Assembly (NCBI RefSeq): GCF_000717025.1
Contig: NZ_JNXG01000001.1
Span: forward strand, 496,001 to 560,000
Direction of reading: 5' to 3'
Source of the DNA: Streptomyces atroolivaceus
Lineage (GTDB): Bacteria > Actinomycetota > Actinomycetes > Streptomycetales > Streptomycetaceae
DNA length: 64,000 bases
In this document: positions 32,615 to 42,300 of the stretch, piece after piece
Numbering within the stretch: the first letter of the stretch is position 1
How the letters are laid out: each line of letters starts with the position of its first letter
Translations under genes and position numbers: made by a program
The notes under the pieces: model-generated
Told to the model about the DNA's origin: nothing
The model's input: only the letters and a program-made list of their open reading frames with translations
The model's database searches: none

Positions 32615-33073
32615 CTGGGGACTCAGGCAACTCTGGCCCGCCGGACGTGAGATCCGCCAGGCCACGGCCACCGCCGAGCTTTCGGTCCGCTGGCTGCTGG
32701 CCGAATGGCCAGCCGACCAGGACGAGCCCGTGCAGTTCTGGCTCTCCAACCTGCCCGAGACCACCCCGTTGCCCGTCCTCGTGCGCACCGCGAAACTCCG
32801 CTGGCGCATCGAGAACGACTACCGCGAGATGGACCAGGCCCTCGGCCTGGCCCACTTCGAAGGCCGAACCTGGTCAGGCTGGCACCACCACGTCACCCTC
32901 GTCTCGGTCGCCCACGCCTTCCGCACCCTCCAGCGACTGAGTCGATCCCCAAAAGAGACGGCGTCGGCCTGAGCCTCTACCGAGTCGTCCGCGAGCTGCA
33001 GATACTCCTCGCGACCTGGACCGGTGCCTGCCCCACCTGTCACCGCGACATGCCAGCCCCGGTACCAACATGA
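32615..33073 (+). pseudogene. IS701-type transposase C-terminal remnant
   Basis: The frame encodes the C-terminal third of an IS701-like DDE transposase: RWLLAEWPAD, QFWLSNLPETTPLPVLV, KLRWRIENDYREMDQALGLAHFEGRTW and HHHVTLVSVAHAF. The N-terminal two thirds, with the first catalytic residues, are missing. A second segment (LSLYRVVRELQILLATWTGAC) continues in another frame after about 32950, consistent with a frameshift. No terminal inverted repeats were identified. It indicates past transposition next to the defence genes. Confidence 0.75.
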
Positions 33074-33201
33074 CCAAGCCCTACTAGTCGTCGTCCTCCG
33101 CTGTATCGGGCTCTTCGGGGATCTCTCCGACCTCCCCGATCTCGGGCTCGACGTCGAGAATCTGTGCGCCTCGGTAGTAACGCCACACGCTCGGATTCAA
33201 A

Positions 33202-33231
33202 GGCCCCTGACCATGCATCTGGTCAGGGGCC
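33202..33231 (+). terminator. Hairpin resembling the att-linked tRNA terminators
   Basis: GGCCCCTGACC pairs perfectly with GGTCAGGGGCC around an 8-base loop. The same GGCCCCTGACC start occurs in the hairpins after att copies 2 and 3, and GGATTCAAA just upstream recalls the T-loop. It may be a decayed att junction, and it now ends the convergent transcripts. Confidence 0.5.
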
Positions 33232-33300
33232 GCTCGCCTTCTGCGTCTCGGGCGCTGGTCACCAGCTTCGAGGTGACCAGGGAAAAGCACATAGTTATTG

Positions 33301-34209
33301 TTAAAATCGATCATATAGATCGATCCCCTTGTAATACTCGTAATTATCGGGATCGTACCAATCGCCCCCACGATCGGCGCGCCGGGGAGTGATCCGGAAG
33401 GCGATGTCGACGCCCCCCATATTTTCGGAATGGTCAAATGTCGCAACTAGTTGATCTTGAAGGCTGCGCATGAATGTTGGGGAAACTGCATCCCTCGGCT
33501 CGTGCAAGTAGTCGAGCTGCCAGTAGATGCGGGTGTGGACATCGTCGTAGAAAACGCATCGCGGTCTGAGTTCAGCTCCTACTGGGAGGGGCAGGAGCTC
33601 GATGAGATCTAGGCATTCGTCCATCACGTGAGTATAAAGACGGCTTCCGACCCGGTTTGCGAATCTAATGTAGTAGCCTCGCGTGATCCCGACGAATTCA
33701 TTCGACTTATCGGCACTGATGATGCGCCAGCCGCCGGCGCTCTTCGGTAGGAAGCGTTGCGCGACGCTCCAGCCTTTCGCCGAATCGAGAGCCCTTTCCA
33801 GGTCGACGCCATCCCAAATGTGGGTTGGTATACCCCGGTTGCGTTCAATTGCCTCAAGGCGTGTGACAACTGCGCTGGATGGCTGAGTGGAACAAGCAAG
33901 AAGGAAGGCCTGCGCCTGATGTTGGGCCACTGCGTCGGCGATTCCACCGTCCGCTCCCAGGTCTTCTAGTCCGACCGATCGACCCTTGCCTGCGTGAGCA
34001 TGAGCAGTGTGCTTGCACGAGACGAGCCAATTACGAGCCTTCTCGCCGAGGTGAGCTGATCCTGGCTCCTCCAGCAAGAGGTCGCGTCCACCATCAGGTC
34101 CTCTCCCTGACCATTTTGTCTTGTAACCGAGCATCATCGCGATGTCGCGAACGAGTAGCTCGAACCCTTCGCCATCTTTGGGTAGTTCTGCGAAGTCCAG
34201 CACTGACAT
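33301..34209 (-). CDS. Mrr-like restriction endonuclease-fold protein
   Basis: A 302-aa protein whose N-terminal ~110 residues form an Mrr-type nuclease domain: GRGPDGGRD (Asp39, Asp43), then WLVSCKH with Lys66. The residue two before the lysine is serine, whereas Mrr enzymes usually have Glu or Gln, so activity is uncertain. Residues ~90-145 (AFLLACSTQPSSAVVTRLEAI) belong to the same alpha/beta fold; the C-terminal half is unassigned. Base composition is much lower in GC than its surroundings. It converges on the transposase remnant and lies just inside attR. A stand-alone type IV-like restriction or antiviral nuclease is the best guess. Confidence 0.72.
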   Translation of the reverse strand: MSVLDFAELPKDGEGFELLVRDIAMMLGYKTKWSGRGPDGGRDLLLEEPGSAHLGEKARNWLVSCKHTAHAHAGKGRSVGLEDLGADGGIADAVAQHQAQAFLLACSTQPSSAVVTRLEAIERNRGIPTHIWDGVDLERALDSAKGWSVAQRFLPKSAGGWRIISADKSNEFVGITRGYYIRFANRVGSRLYTHVMDECLDLIELLPLPVGAELRPRCVFYDDVHTRIYWQLDYLHEPRDAVSPTFMRSLQDQLVATFDHSENMGGVDIAFRITPRRADRGGDWYDPDNYEYYKGIDLYDRF

Positions 34210-34442
34210 CCCCCGACCGAAGACCTACTTCTCTGGGGGAGAGAGTATCGACCCATACCCCTCGGATGTGAGACTGCCTCCTCGGGGACGCTTGGTGACA
34301 CCAACCACTTGTGGCCTTGGCGCGAGGCGTGCGGACAGCTCAGGGGCACGTAGGGGGCACGACTGCAGCTATTGCAGATCGTCGAGGACGTCAGAACTCC
34401 TCTGACCTGCGGCGGAGTTGCCGCTGCGCTGGATCGGCGAAA
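34210..34442. other. Promoter side of the Mrr-like gene up to attR
   Basis: No gene. CTGACCTGC, the reverse complement of the GCAGGTCAG found near attL and att copy 2, lies at 34402-34410, about 30 bp from the att core. Confidence 0.4.
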
Positions 34443-34501
34443 GGTCTTGAAAACCGTCGTGGCGCGAGTCACCGTGGGTTCAAATCCCACACCCACCGCA
34501 G
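34443..34501 (+). repeat. attR: displaced tRNA-Ser 3' segment, att copy 3
   Basis: Identical over 59 bp to the tRNA-Ser 3' end at 1228-1286. It is followed by a hairpin that would be the original tRNA terminator. It is therefore the chromosomal 3' end displaced by integration. Confidence 0.93.
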
Positions 34502-34504
34502 GTG

Positions 34505-34538
34505 ACGGCCCCTGACCGGAAACGGTCGGGGGCCGTTT
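34505..34538 (+). terminator. Original tRNA-Ser terminator
   Basis: ACGGCCCCTGACCG pairs with CGGTCGGGGGCCGT and is followed by TTT, directly after attR. Confidence 0.75.
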
Positions 34539-34773
34539 CCCATCACGCTGTCCGCCCGTCACCCTGATGTGTCGTCAGCGCCCGGGCGGACGGAGAGGGA
34601 AGGGCGCGGGCGCCTGCTGATCCGTGAGTTGTGTCCGGATCGATCGGCGCCGGTTCTACGGGCCGGTTTCCGGCCCGGAGGGGCGCTGCCGGGCGGGGCG
34701 ACCGCCGTGGTTGCCGTACGGCGCTCCGTACTGCCTCGACCGGTGCGGAGAGCCTGGCCCGCAGGCGCCCGGC

Positions 34774-35079
34774 TCAGCTGTGATCCAGCCACTCGCTGAG
34801 TCTGATTCTCACCTGGTGGTTGTGGTCGGTGTGCCAGACGACCTCGCCGCTGATCCGTGCTCCCAGTGCTGGAAGGCTCGCGCCGGCCGGCATCGAGCCG
34901 ATGTCCGCCAGCCCGAGCGCGTCGGGCACATCGTCGATGCGGAGGAAGACTCCGAAGGGTGGGCATGCGACGACCTGACCAGTGACGCGGGTGCCTGCGG
35001 GCAGCGCGGACACGGTTGCTGCCCATCCCCGGCGGACCTGCTCAGGGGTCGGCTCGTCGGGCCAGGCGGAATCGTTCAT
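34774..35079 (-). CDS. S1-domain RNA-binding protein
   Basis: A 101-aa protein consisting mainly of one S1-like OB fold (GTRVTGQVVACPPFGVFLRIDD through LGARISGEVVWHTDHNHQVRIRLS). The core FGVFL motif and the Gly-Leu-Ala-Asp stretch fit the S1 family. It may bind RNA as a small accessory factor; no specific partner is evident. It follows the prim-pol gene in the same direction with about 100 bp between. Confidence 0.8.
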   Translation of the reverse strand: MNDSAWPDEPTPEQVRRGWAATVSALPAGTRVTGQVVACPPFGVFLRIDDVPDALGLADIGSMPAGASLPALGARISGEVVWHTDHNHQVRIRLSEWLDHS

Positions 35080-35179
35080 CGAGCTGATCCTGTCAGGGGA
35101 ATGGTGCGTGACGGAAGAGCCGGGCCTCAGGCCGAGTGTTCCTCGCTGCCGGCCACCCGGTCGACGCGGGCGTGCGTGA

Positions 35180-36061
35180 TCAGGGGTTCTGTCGCGGGGC
35201 GGTCAGGCGGGCGGCCGAGGCGATCGCGGCGCGGGCCTCCTGTTCGGTGAGGCCCGCGCGGACCGCCGCCTCGGTGAGGGCGTCCGCGAGGTCGTCGCCG
35301 AAGCCGTGCTCGTAAGCGCGGCAGGCCGCCCAGAACAGCCGGGTGTTGCGCTGGCCCGCGTGCGCGGCGCGTACGAACTGGACCAGGCCCTGACCCTGCC
35401 TGGCGGGGGAGGTGTGCCCGGTGGGGTGGCGGGGGCGTGGTGGAGGCGTGAGCAGGCGCAGGAGTGCGCGGGGGCAGGGGGCCGGTGCCAGGTGGGCCGT
35501 GCCGGGGGCGAGCCGGTATCTGCCGTGGGTCGTGACCGAGCCGGGGCCCACCAGGTAGCCGCCCGCGCCGCGTACGTCGATGCCGGGGGCGAGGCGGCCG
35601 GCGGAGTTGGGCACGGAGACCCCTGACGGCCCCGTCAGCCAGAGGTGACGGCCACCGCTGGGCGTGAGCACGGTGACCGTGGCAGGGATGGTGAACAGGT
35701 GCTGGAGGGCCAGCTGCTGGAGTGCGGCCACGGAGTCGTTGCCGTGGGCGGTGTCGACGTCGAGGTCGATACCGATGAGGCGGTGCGGCGGCCGCCCGCA
35801 GGCGATGCCGTACCCGGAGGCCCTCGGAGCTGCGGCGAAGAGCGCGCGGACGGCGGCGGGGTCGGTGGTGGCGTCGTGTACCCCGTGGCCGGGCAGCCCG
35901 CAGGTGCCCCGGCACCGTACGGGCGGGTCCTCGTCCCGGTGCGGTGAGCGAAGGGCGGGGAGTTTGGTGGCGGACAGCGGGAAGACGGGGAGCCCGCGCT
36001 CGGCGGCGGAGAGCGCGTGGGCCAGGGCCAGGGTGGCGGTCTGCCGGGCGGTGGTGGCCAT
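35180..36061 (-). CDS. Chromosomal prim-pol domain protein
   Basis: A 293-aa bifunctional primase/polymerase-like protein. The catalytic acids are in IGIDLDVD, preceded by a Cys-containing CRGTCGLPGHG stretch; SGGRHLWL and the NSAGRLAPGIDVRG segment complete the prim-pol core. ATG at 36061 follows a short in-frame extension. It is homologous in layout to the AICE prim-pol but lies outside the att boundaries with no Rep partner. Similar genes occur as ordinary chromosomal genes in Streptomyces. Its cellular role is not known to me. Confidence 0.82.
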   Translation of the reverse strand: MATTARQTATLALAHALSAAERGLPVFPLSATKLPALRSPHRDEDPPVRCRGTCGLPGHGVHDATTDPAAVRALFAAAPRASGYGIACGRPPHRLIGIDLDVDTAHGNDSVAALQQLALQHLFTIPATVTVLTPSGGRHLWLTGPSGVSVPNSAGRLAPGIDVRGAGGYLVGPGSVTTHGRYRLAPGTAHLAPAPCPRALLRLLTPPPRPRHPTGHTSPARQGQGLVQFVRAAHAGQRNTRLFWAACRAYEHGFGDDLADALTEAAVRAGLTEQEARAAIASAARLTAPRQNP

Positions 36062-36313
36062 GGATCTATGTTCGTACAAGCGTTCGAAAAAGGGAAGAGG
36101 GCTGGGTGCGCTCGGGGCGGAACGATTCCCTCGTGCGGGAGGTTTGCCGGGCGTTCCTCATACGTGCGGGGGAATCACGCGGCCCGGGAGGTTCGCCGGG
36201 GGCACGGTGGGCAGTTCTGCTCCCGCGACGTCGCGACCAACGTCGAGGCGGTCGGCCGACTGCCTCGGATTCAGCCGTATCAAGCCGCGTTCCCGGTCTC
36301 TGGAGGAAATTTG

Positions 36314-36631
36314 ATGGCAAGCATCCGTACCGCTCGCGCCATGGCCGCCGTTGCCGCTCTGCCTCTCGCCGCAGCCCTGTTCGGGGGTGTCGCGGTGGCC
36401 GACAACGGTTCGTTCGCGAGCGACGGGTCGAACGCGGGAGTGGCGACCGTCGGATCCGGTGGTGTCGGCGGGGACAACTCCGGTAACTCGTCCACGTCGC
36501 AGCAGCAGGCCGTCGGCGCCGGCGCCTCCAACGTCAGCAACACGGTCCAGGTGAACGATTCACCCTTCGCCTACATCGACCAGTCCACGTACAACGTCTA
36601 TGTGATCTTCACGCCGCTCTGGGTGAACTGA
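36314..36631 (+). CDS. Small secreted Asn/Gly/Ser-rich protein
   Basis: A 105-aa protein with a Sec signal peptide (RTARAMAAVAALPLAAALFGGVAVA, cleavage near residue 29). The mature part is rich in Gly, Ser, Asn and Gln (NSGNSSTSQQQAVGAGASNVSN) and ends in an aromatic segment (SPFAYIDQSTYNVYVIFTPLW). GGAGGAAA precedes the ATG. The composition recalls surface structural proteins such as chaplins or rodlins, but the conserved chaplin and rodlin motifs are absent, so it is not assigned to them. Confidence 0.72.
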   Translation: MASIRTARAMAAVAALPLAAALFGGVAVADNGSFASDGSNAGVATVGSGGVGGDNSGNSSTSQQQAVGAGASNVSNTVQVNDSPFAYIDQSTYNVYVIFTPLWVN

Positions 36632-36651
36632 GCGACGGCCCGCGCGGCCGC

Positions 36652-36679
36652 GGCCGGCCCGCTGTCGCGCGGGCCGGCC
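36652..36679 (+). terminator. Terminator after the small secreted protein gene
   Basis: GGCCGGCCCGC pairs with GCGGGCCGGCC (11 bp) around a 6-base loop, 20 bp after the stop. Confidence 0.6.
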
Positions 36680-36846
36680 CCACCCCGCCGGAGGAGGGGC
36701 TTCCCCGGGGTGAGGACCCTGAGGGGGGCGGGCCGGCCCTCCACCTTCAGGAGGTGGGGCCCGCCCGGCCCCTACAACCTGAGGCGGACGTGGCTTCGGG
36801 ACCTGGGGCCGATCCCCTCCTCCGCGCCCGCTCCTAGCGTGGACCT

Positions 36847-37401
36847 ATGACCACGCCAGTCTGCACCGGCGCCTCCAGGGCGGCCGCTGCCTCCGCCGGA
36901 CACCGCCGCTATCCGTCGTTCTCGTCGTACGTGCGGGCCCGGGGCCCCGTACTGCTGCGCACCGCTCGTTCCCTCACCGCGAACCCGAGCGATGCCGAGG
37001 ACCTGCTGCAGACCGCCCTCACCAAGACGTACGTGGCCTGGGAGCGGATCGAGGACCACCGGGCGCTCGACGGATACGTCCGCCGCGCCCTCGTGAACAC
37101 CCGCACCTCGCAGTGGCGCAAGCGCAAGGTCGACGAGTTCGCCTGCGAGGAGCTGCCCGAGAAGGAAGCCGCTCCCGCACCCGACCCGGCCGAGCAGCAG
37201 TCGCTGCACGACGCGATGTGGCGAGCCGTGCTCAAGCTCCCGGACCGCCAGCGGGCGATGGTCGTCCTGAGGTACTACGAGGACCTCAGTGAGGCCCAGA
37301 CGGCCGAGGTGCTGGGCGTCTCCGTCGGTACGGTCAAGAGTGCCGTGTCGCGGGCGCTGGGCAAGCTCCGCGACGATCCCGAGCTCAGCCCGGTCCGGTG
37401 A
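36847..37401 (+). CDS. SigE-family ECF RNA polymerase sigma factor
   Basis: A 184-aa ECF sigma factor. Region 2 (about 25-90) includes LTANPSDAEDLLQTALTKTYVAWERI. Region 4 (about 115-170) includes LPDRQRAMVVLRYYEDLSEAQTAEVLGVSVGTVKSAVSRALGKL. This matches the so-called SigE family common in actinobacteria. No anti-sigma gene lies next to it, so control must be by other means or from a distant gene. Confidence 0.9.
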   Translation: MTTPVCTGASRAAAASAGHRRYPSFSSYVRARGPVLLRTARSLTANPSDAEDLLQTALTKTYVAWERIEDHRALDGYVRRALVNTRTSQWRKRKVDEFACEELPEKEAAPAPDPAEQQSLHDAMWRAVLKLPDRQRAMVVLRYYEDLSEAQTAEVLGVSVGTVKSAVSRALGKLRDDPELSPVR

Positions 37402-37589
37402 CCTCGGCTCCCCGTGGTGGATTCCCCGGCCCCGGCGCCGGCGGTCCGTGCCCTTCGTGCAGCCCGCCGTGCGGCCCGCTCCTGCCGGCCGACACCGATT
37501 CGTACTCCCGGAAGTAGTGACATACCGCTTGGTATGTGAGCAGAATCAGCGCACCCTTACTGCCGCGTAGCGCCCACCGGGAGGACGCC

Positions 37590-39236
<1,647 letters not shown>

Positions 39237-39319
39237 GCCGGGCGGCCCTCCCGGAGGGCCACGCGGCAGGGGACGCCGAGGAATCGTGCACGGACGACGT
39301 GACCGGGCCCCAGCAACGC

Positions 39320-39357
39320 GACGAGGGCGGCACGGGAAGACCCGTACCGCCCTCGTC
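39320..39357. terminator. Bidirectional terminator
   Basis: A 17-bp stem with one mismatch (GACGAGGGCGG... with ...CCGCCCTCGTC) and a 4-base loop between convergent genes. Confidence 0.7.
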
Positions 39358-39381
39358 GTCCGCGCCGGGTTACTGCCGGCG

Positions 39382-42300
39382 TCAGTTCGTCCCTATCTTC
39401 GCCAGCAGGTCCACGATCCTGGACTGCACCTCGTCGCTCGTCGAACGCTCCGCGAGGAAGAGCACGGTCTCACCGGAAGCGAGCCGCGGCAGGTCCGCCT
39501 CCTCCATGCCGGCCGAGGTGTAGACGACCAGGGGCGTGTGGTTCAGCGCGCCGTTCGCGCGGAGCCAGTCGATGATCCCGGCACGCCGGCGGCGTACCTG
39601 CATCAGGTCCATCACCACCAGGTTCGGCCGCATCCGGGTCGCGAGGTCCACCGCTTCACTGTCGCCCGACGCCCTGGCGACCTGCATGCCGCGGCGCTCC
39701 AGCGTCTCGGTCAGCGCCAGCGCGATCTCCTCGTGCTCCTCGATCACCAGGACCCTCGGCGGGTGCTGCTCGCTGTCACGCGGGGCGAGCGCCTTGAGCA
39801 GCACGGCCGGGTCGGCGCCGTACGCCGCCTCCCTGGTCGCCTGCCCCAGGCCGGCGGTCACCAGCACCGGGACCTCCGCCGCCACCGCCGCCTGACGCAG
39901 TGACTGCAGCGCCGTCCGCGTGATCGGCCCGGTCAGCGGGTCGACGAACAGCGCGGCGGGGAACGCGGCGATCTGGGCGTCGACCTCCTCACGGGAGTGG
40001 ACGATCACCGGGCGGTATCCGCGGTCGCTGAGGGCCTGCTGGGTGGAGACGTCCGGGGCCGGCCAGACGAGCAGCCGACGCGGGTTGTCCAGCGGCTCGG
40101 GGGGCAGTTCGTCGTCGACGGGCTGCGGCTGCGGGCGGTTGGCCACCTCGACGGCGCCGCCGGGGCCGTCCAGCGGCTCCGGCCCCTCGGCGCCCTCGTC
40201 GGGTGCCCCTATGGCGTACGCCCGTCCCTCGGACGCGGGCGGGGACAACAGCTGACCGGATCCGGAGCCCTGCACGGTGCTTCCCTGCGTGCCGCCGGGC
40301 TGCGGCGGAGCGGGGGCAGGAGCGGGCTGCGGCGGCACGGGAGCCATCGTGGGCGGCGCCGCCCGCTCGGCTTCGGGCGGGGCGGCGAGCTTACGGCGCC
40401 GCCCGGCACCGCCGAGCGTCTGGTTCTGCTGATGGGCGAGGTGCTGGGCGAAGGGCACGCCCTGCCCCAGCGTCCGCACGCTGAACGCGCGGCCCTGGGT
40501 CGAATCCGACGACACCGGCATGGGCGCCTCGGCGGGCAGCGGCTGGCGCCTCGCGTCCGGAACGGGACCCGGCGCGTCGGTGTCGGCCGGATGCGGCCCC
40601 GGCGCGGGAACGGGCGCGGGTTCCGGCGCGGGACCGGCCGGGGCGGTGGCGGTGCCCGTCGTGTGCGTGGTGCCGTCCGAGCCCGCCCAGGACTCGTCGC
40701 CGGCCGGGTCCACGTCGTCCTCGTGCGCCGGCGCGACCGGACCCTGCACGGGGACGCCGGTCCCGGCCCAGTCGGGCTGCGGAGGAACGCCGGTCCCGGC
40801 CCAGTCGGGCTGCGGAGGGACGGCGGGCAGGGGCCGGCCCGGGACGGGGTGCCCGGGCCGGGACTGCGGCTCCGGGGCCTCCGAAGGCCGTGCCCTGCGG
40901 CGGCCGGAGGGCACGGGGTGCGGCTGCGGCGGTGTGTGGTCCGCGTCCGGTGCGGTCCGCCCGGCGTCGTCCCGCCCGGCGTCGTGCCGTACGCCGTCGT
41001 GCCGCCCGGCCGGAGGACCGTCCTGGCCCGGCACCGGCTGAGTACCGGAGGGGCCCGGGACCGGCTGCGTACCGGAGGGGCCCGGCACCGGCTGGGGCGC
41101 TGCCGGGACAGGGGCCGGCGAGGCCGGAGCGACGACCGAAGGCGGTGTCACGACGGGCGAGCCGGGCGCCATCGGCGGGATCCGGTCCGCCGCGGCGGGC
41201 GGCAGTGCGAAGGCGGTACGAGGTCCCGAGGGCTCGGCGGCGGCAGCGCGTTCCTGCGCCGCCGCGAGAGCACGGCGGGCCCGTCGCCCTCCGGGCTGCT
41301 GGTCCGGCTGCGGCTGCTCCTGCCGGCCGTGGACCTCGGACGAGGCGAGGGCGGGCAGCGCGGGCCGGCCACCGCCCTGGCGCCCGGGGGCGTTCTGGGG
41401 CACACCCTGGGGCGGTACCGTCTGCCCGCGCTGAGGGCGTCCCCCGCCTCCCTGCGCACCCTCGGCCGCCGTGACCACGGACCCCTCCGAGGGGGCGGAG
41501 GACGCCGCAGGGAGTGCCAGTGCCTGCCGGGGCTGCTCCGGCGCGCTGTCCGTCCCCGTCTCGGCGGGGCTGGGCCGGCCGCGCCTGCGACCGGAGCCCT
41601 CGCTCGGCTGAGGCGGGGTCATGTCCTGTTCCAGCTGCTGCGGGACCGTGGGTTCGCGGCGTGCCCGGCGCCGGCCGGTGGGCTCAGCTGCGGCGGTGTC
41701 ACCGGCGTCCTGACCGGCCGCCCCCGGGTCGGCGGGGCTGCCCAGGAACGCGTCCGTCGAGCCCCTGCGCGCCCTTCGCCGTCCGCCCTGCGAGGGCTGC
41801 GGCGCCGGCTCGGCCTCGACGGCTTCCTGAGGCGCCGGGACGGGCTCGGGCACGATGGTCCCGGCGCCCGTGCCGAGCGGCACCTCCAGGACGTACGCAC
41901 TGCCGCTCATCCCCGGCATCTCGTGCGTCTGGAGCACACCGCCGTGCGCGCGTACGATCCCGCGCACGATCGGCACATGCACCGGGTCGCCCCCGGCGAA
42001 GGGTCCGCGCACCTCGATCCGTACGACGTCACCGCGCTGCGCCGCGGCGACGACGACCGTGGAGTCGACGTAGCCGCCGCCCGGCACCGGACGGGTCTTG
42101 CCGGTCGAGTCGACGCCGGCCACGTCGGCGACGAGGTGGGCGAGCGCCGTGATCAGCCGGCCGGCGTCGACCTCGGCCTCGATCGGGGGCGCGTGCACCG
42201 CGAACTGCGCACGTCCGGGGCCGATCAGCTCGACCGCGCCGTCGATGCCGGCGGTCACCACGGCGTCGAGCAGCACCGTCTGCTTGTCTAGCTCCTCGGC

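Larger units (their letters stand above)
17348..34501. mobile_element. Integrase-less att-bounded segment (CIME-like genomic island) carrying the defence operon
   Basis: About 17 kb between att copies 2 and 3 with no integrase, replication or transfer gene. It holds a GntR-controlled islet of small genes, the four-gene DISARM-like operon, an IS701 remnant and an Mrr-like nuclease gene. The layout fits a cis-mobilisable element: site-specific recombination between copies 1 and 3 by the neighbouring AICE integrase would excise and transfer both. Alternatively it is an older, decayed element with surviving cargo. Confidence 0.75.

Noticed and set aside
32243..32650. Open frame between the DrmB-like gene and the transposase remnant
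   Set aside because: No recognisable protein features and it runs into the transposase remnant in a different frame; treated as non-coding debris.
35180..36061. Second prim-pol gene as a remnant of another AICE beyond attR
   Set aside because: It lies outside the att boundary, is intact, has no adjacent integrase, Rep partner or transfer genes, and similar genes occur as normal chromosomal genes in Streptomyces.
36314..36631. Chaplin or rodlin
   Set aside because: Secreted and Asn/Gly-rich, but the conserved chaplin domain and rodlin sequence are absent.
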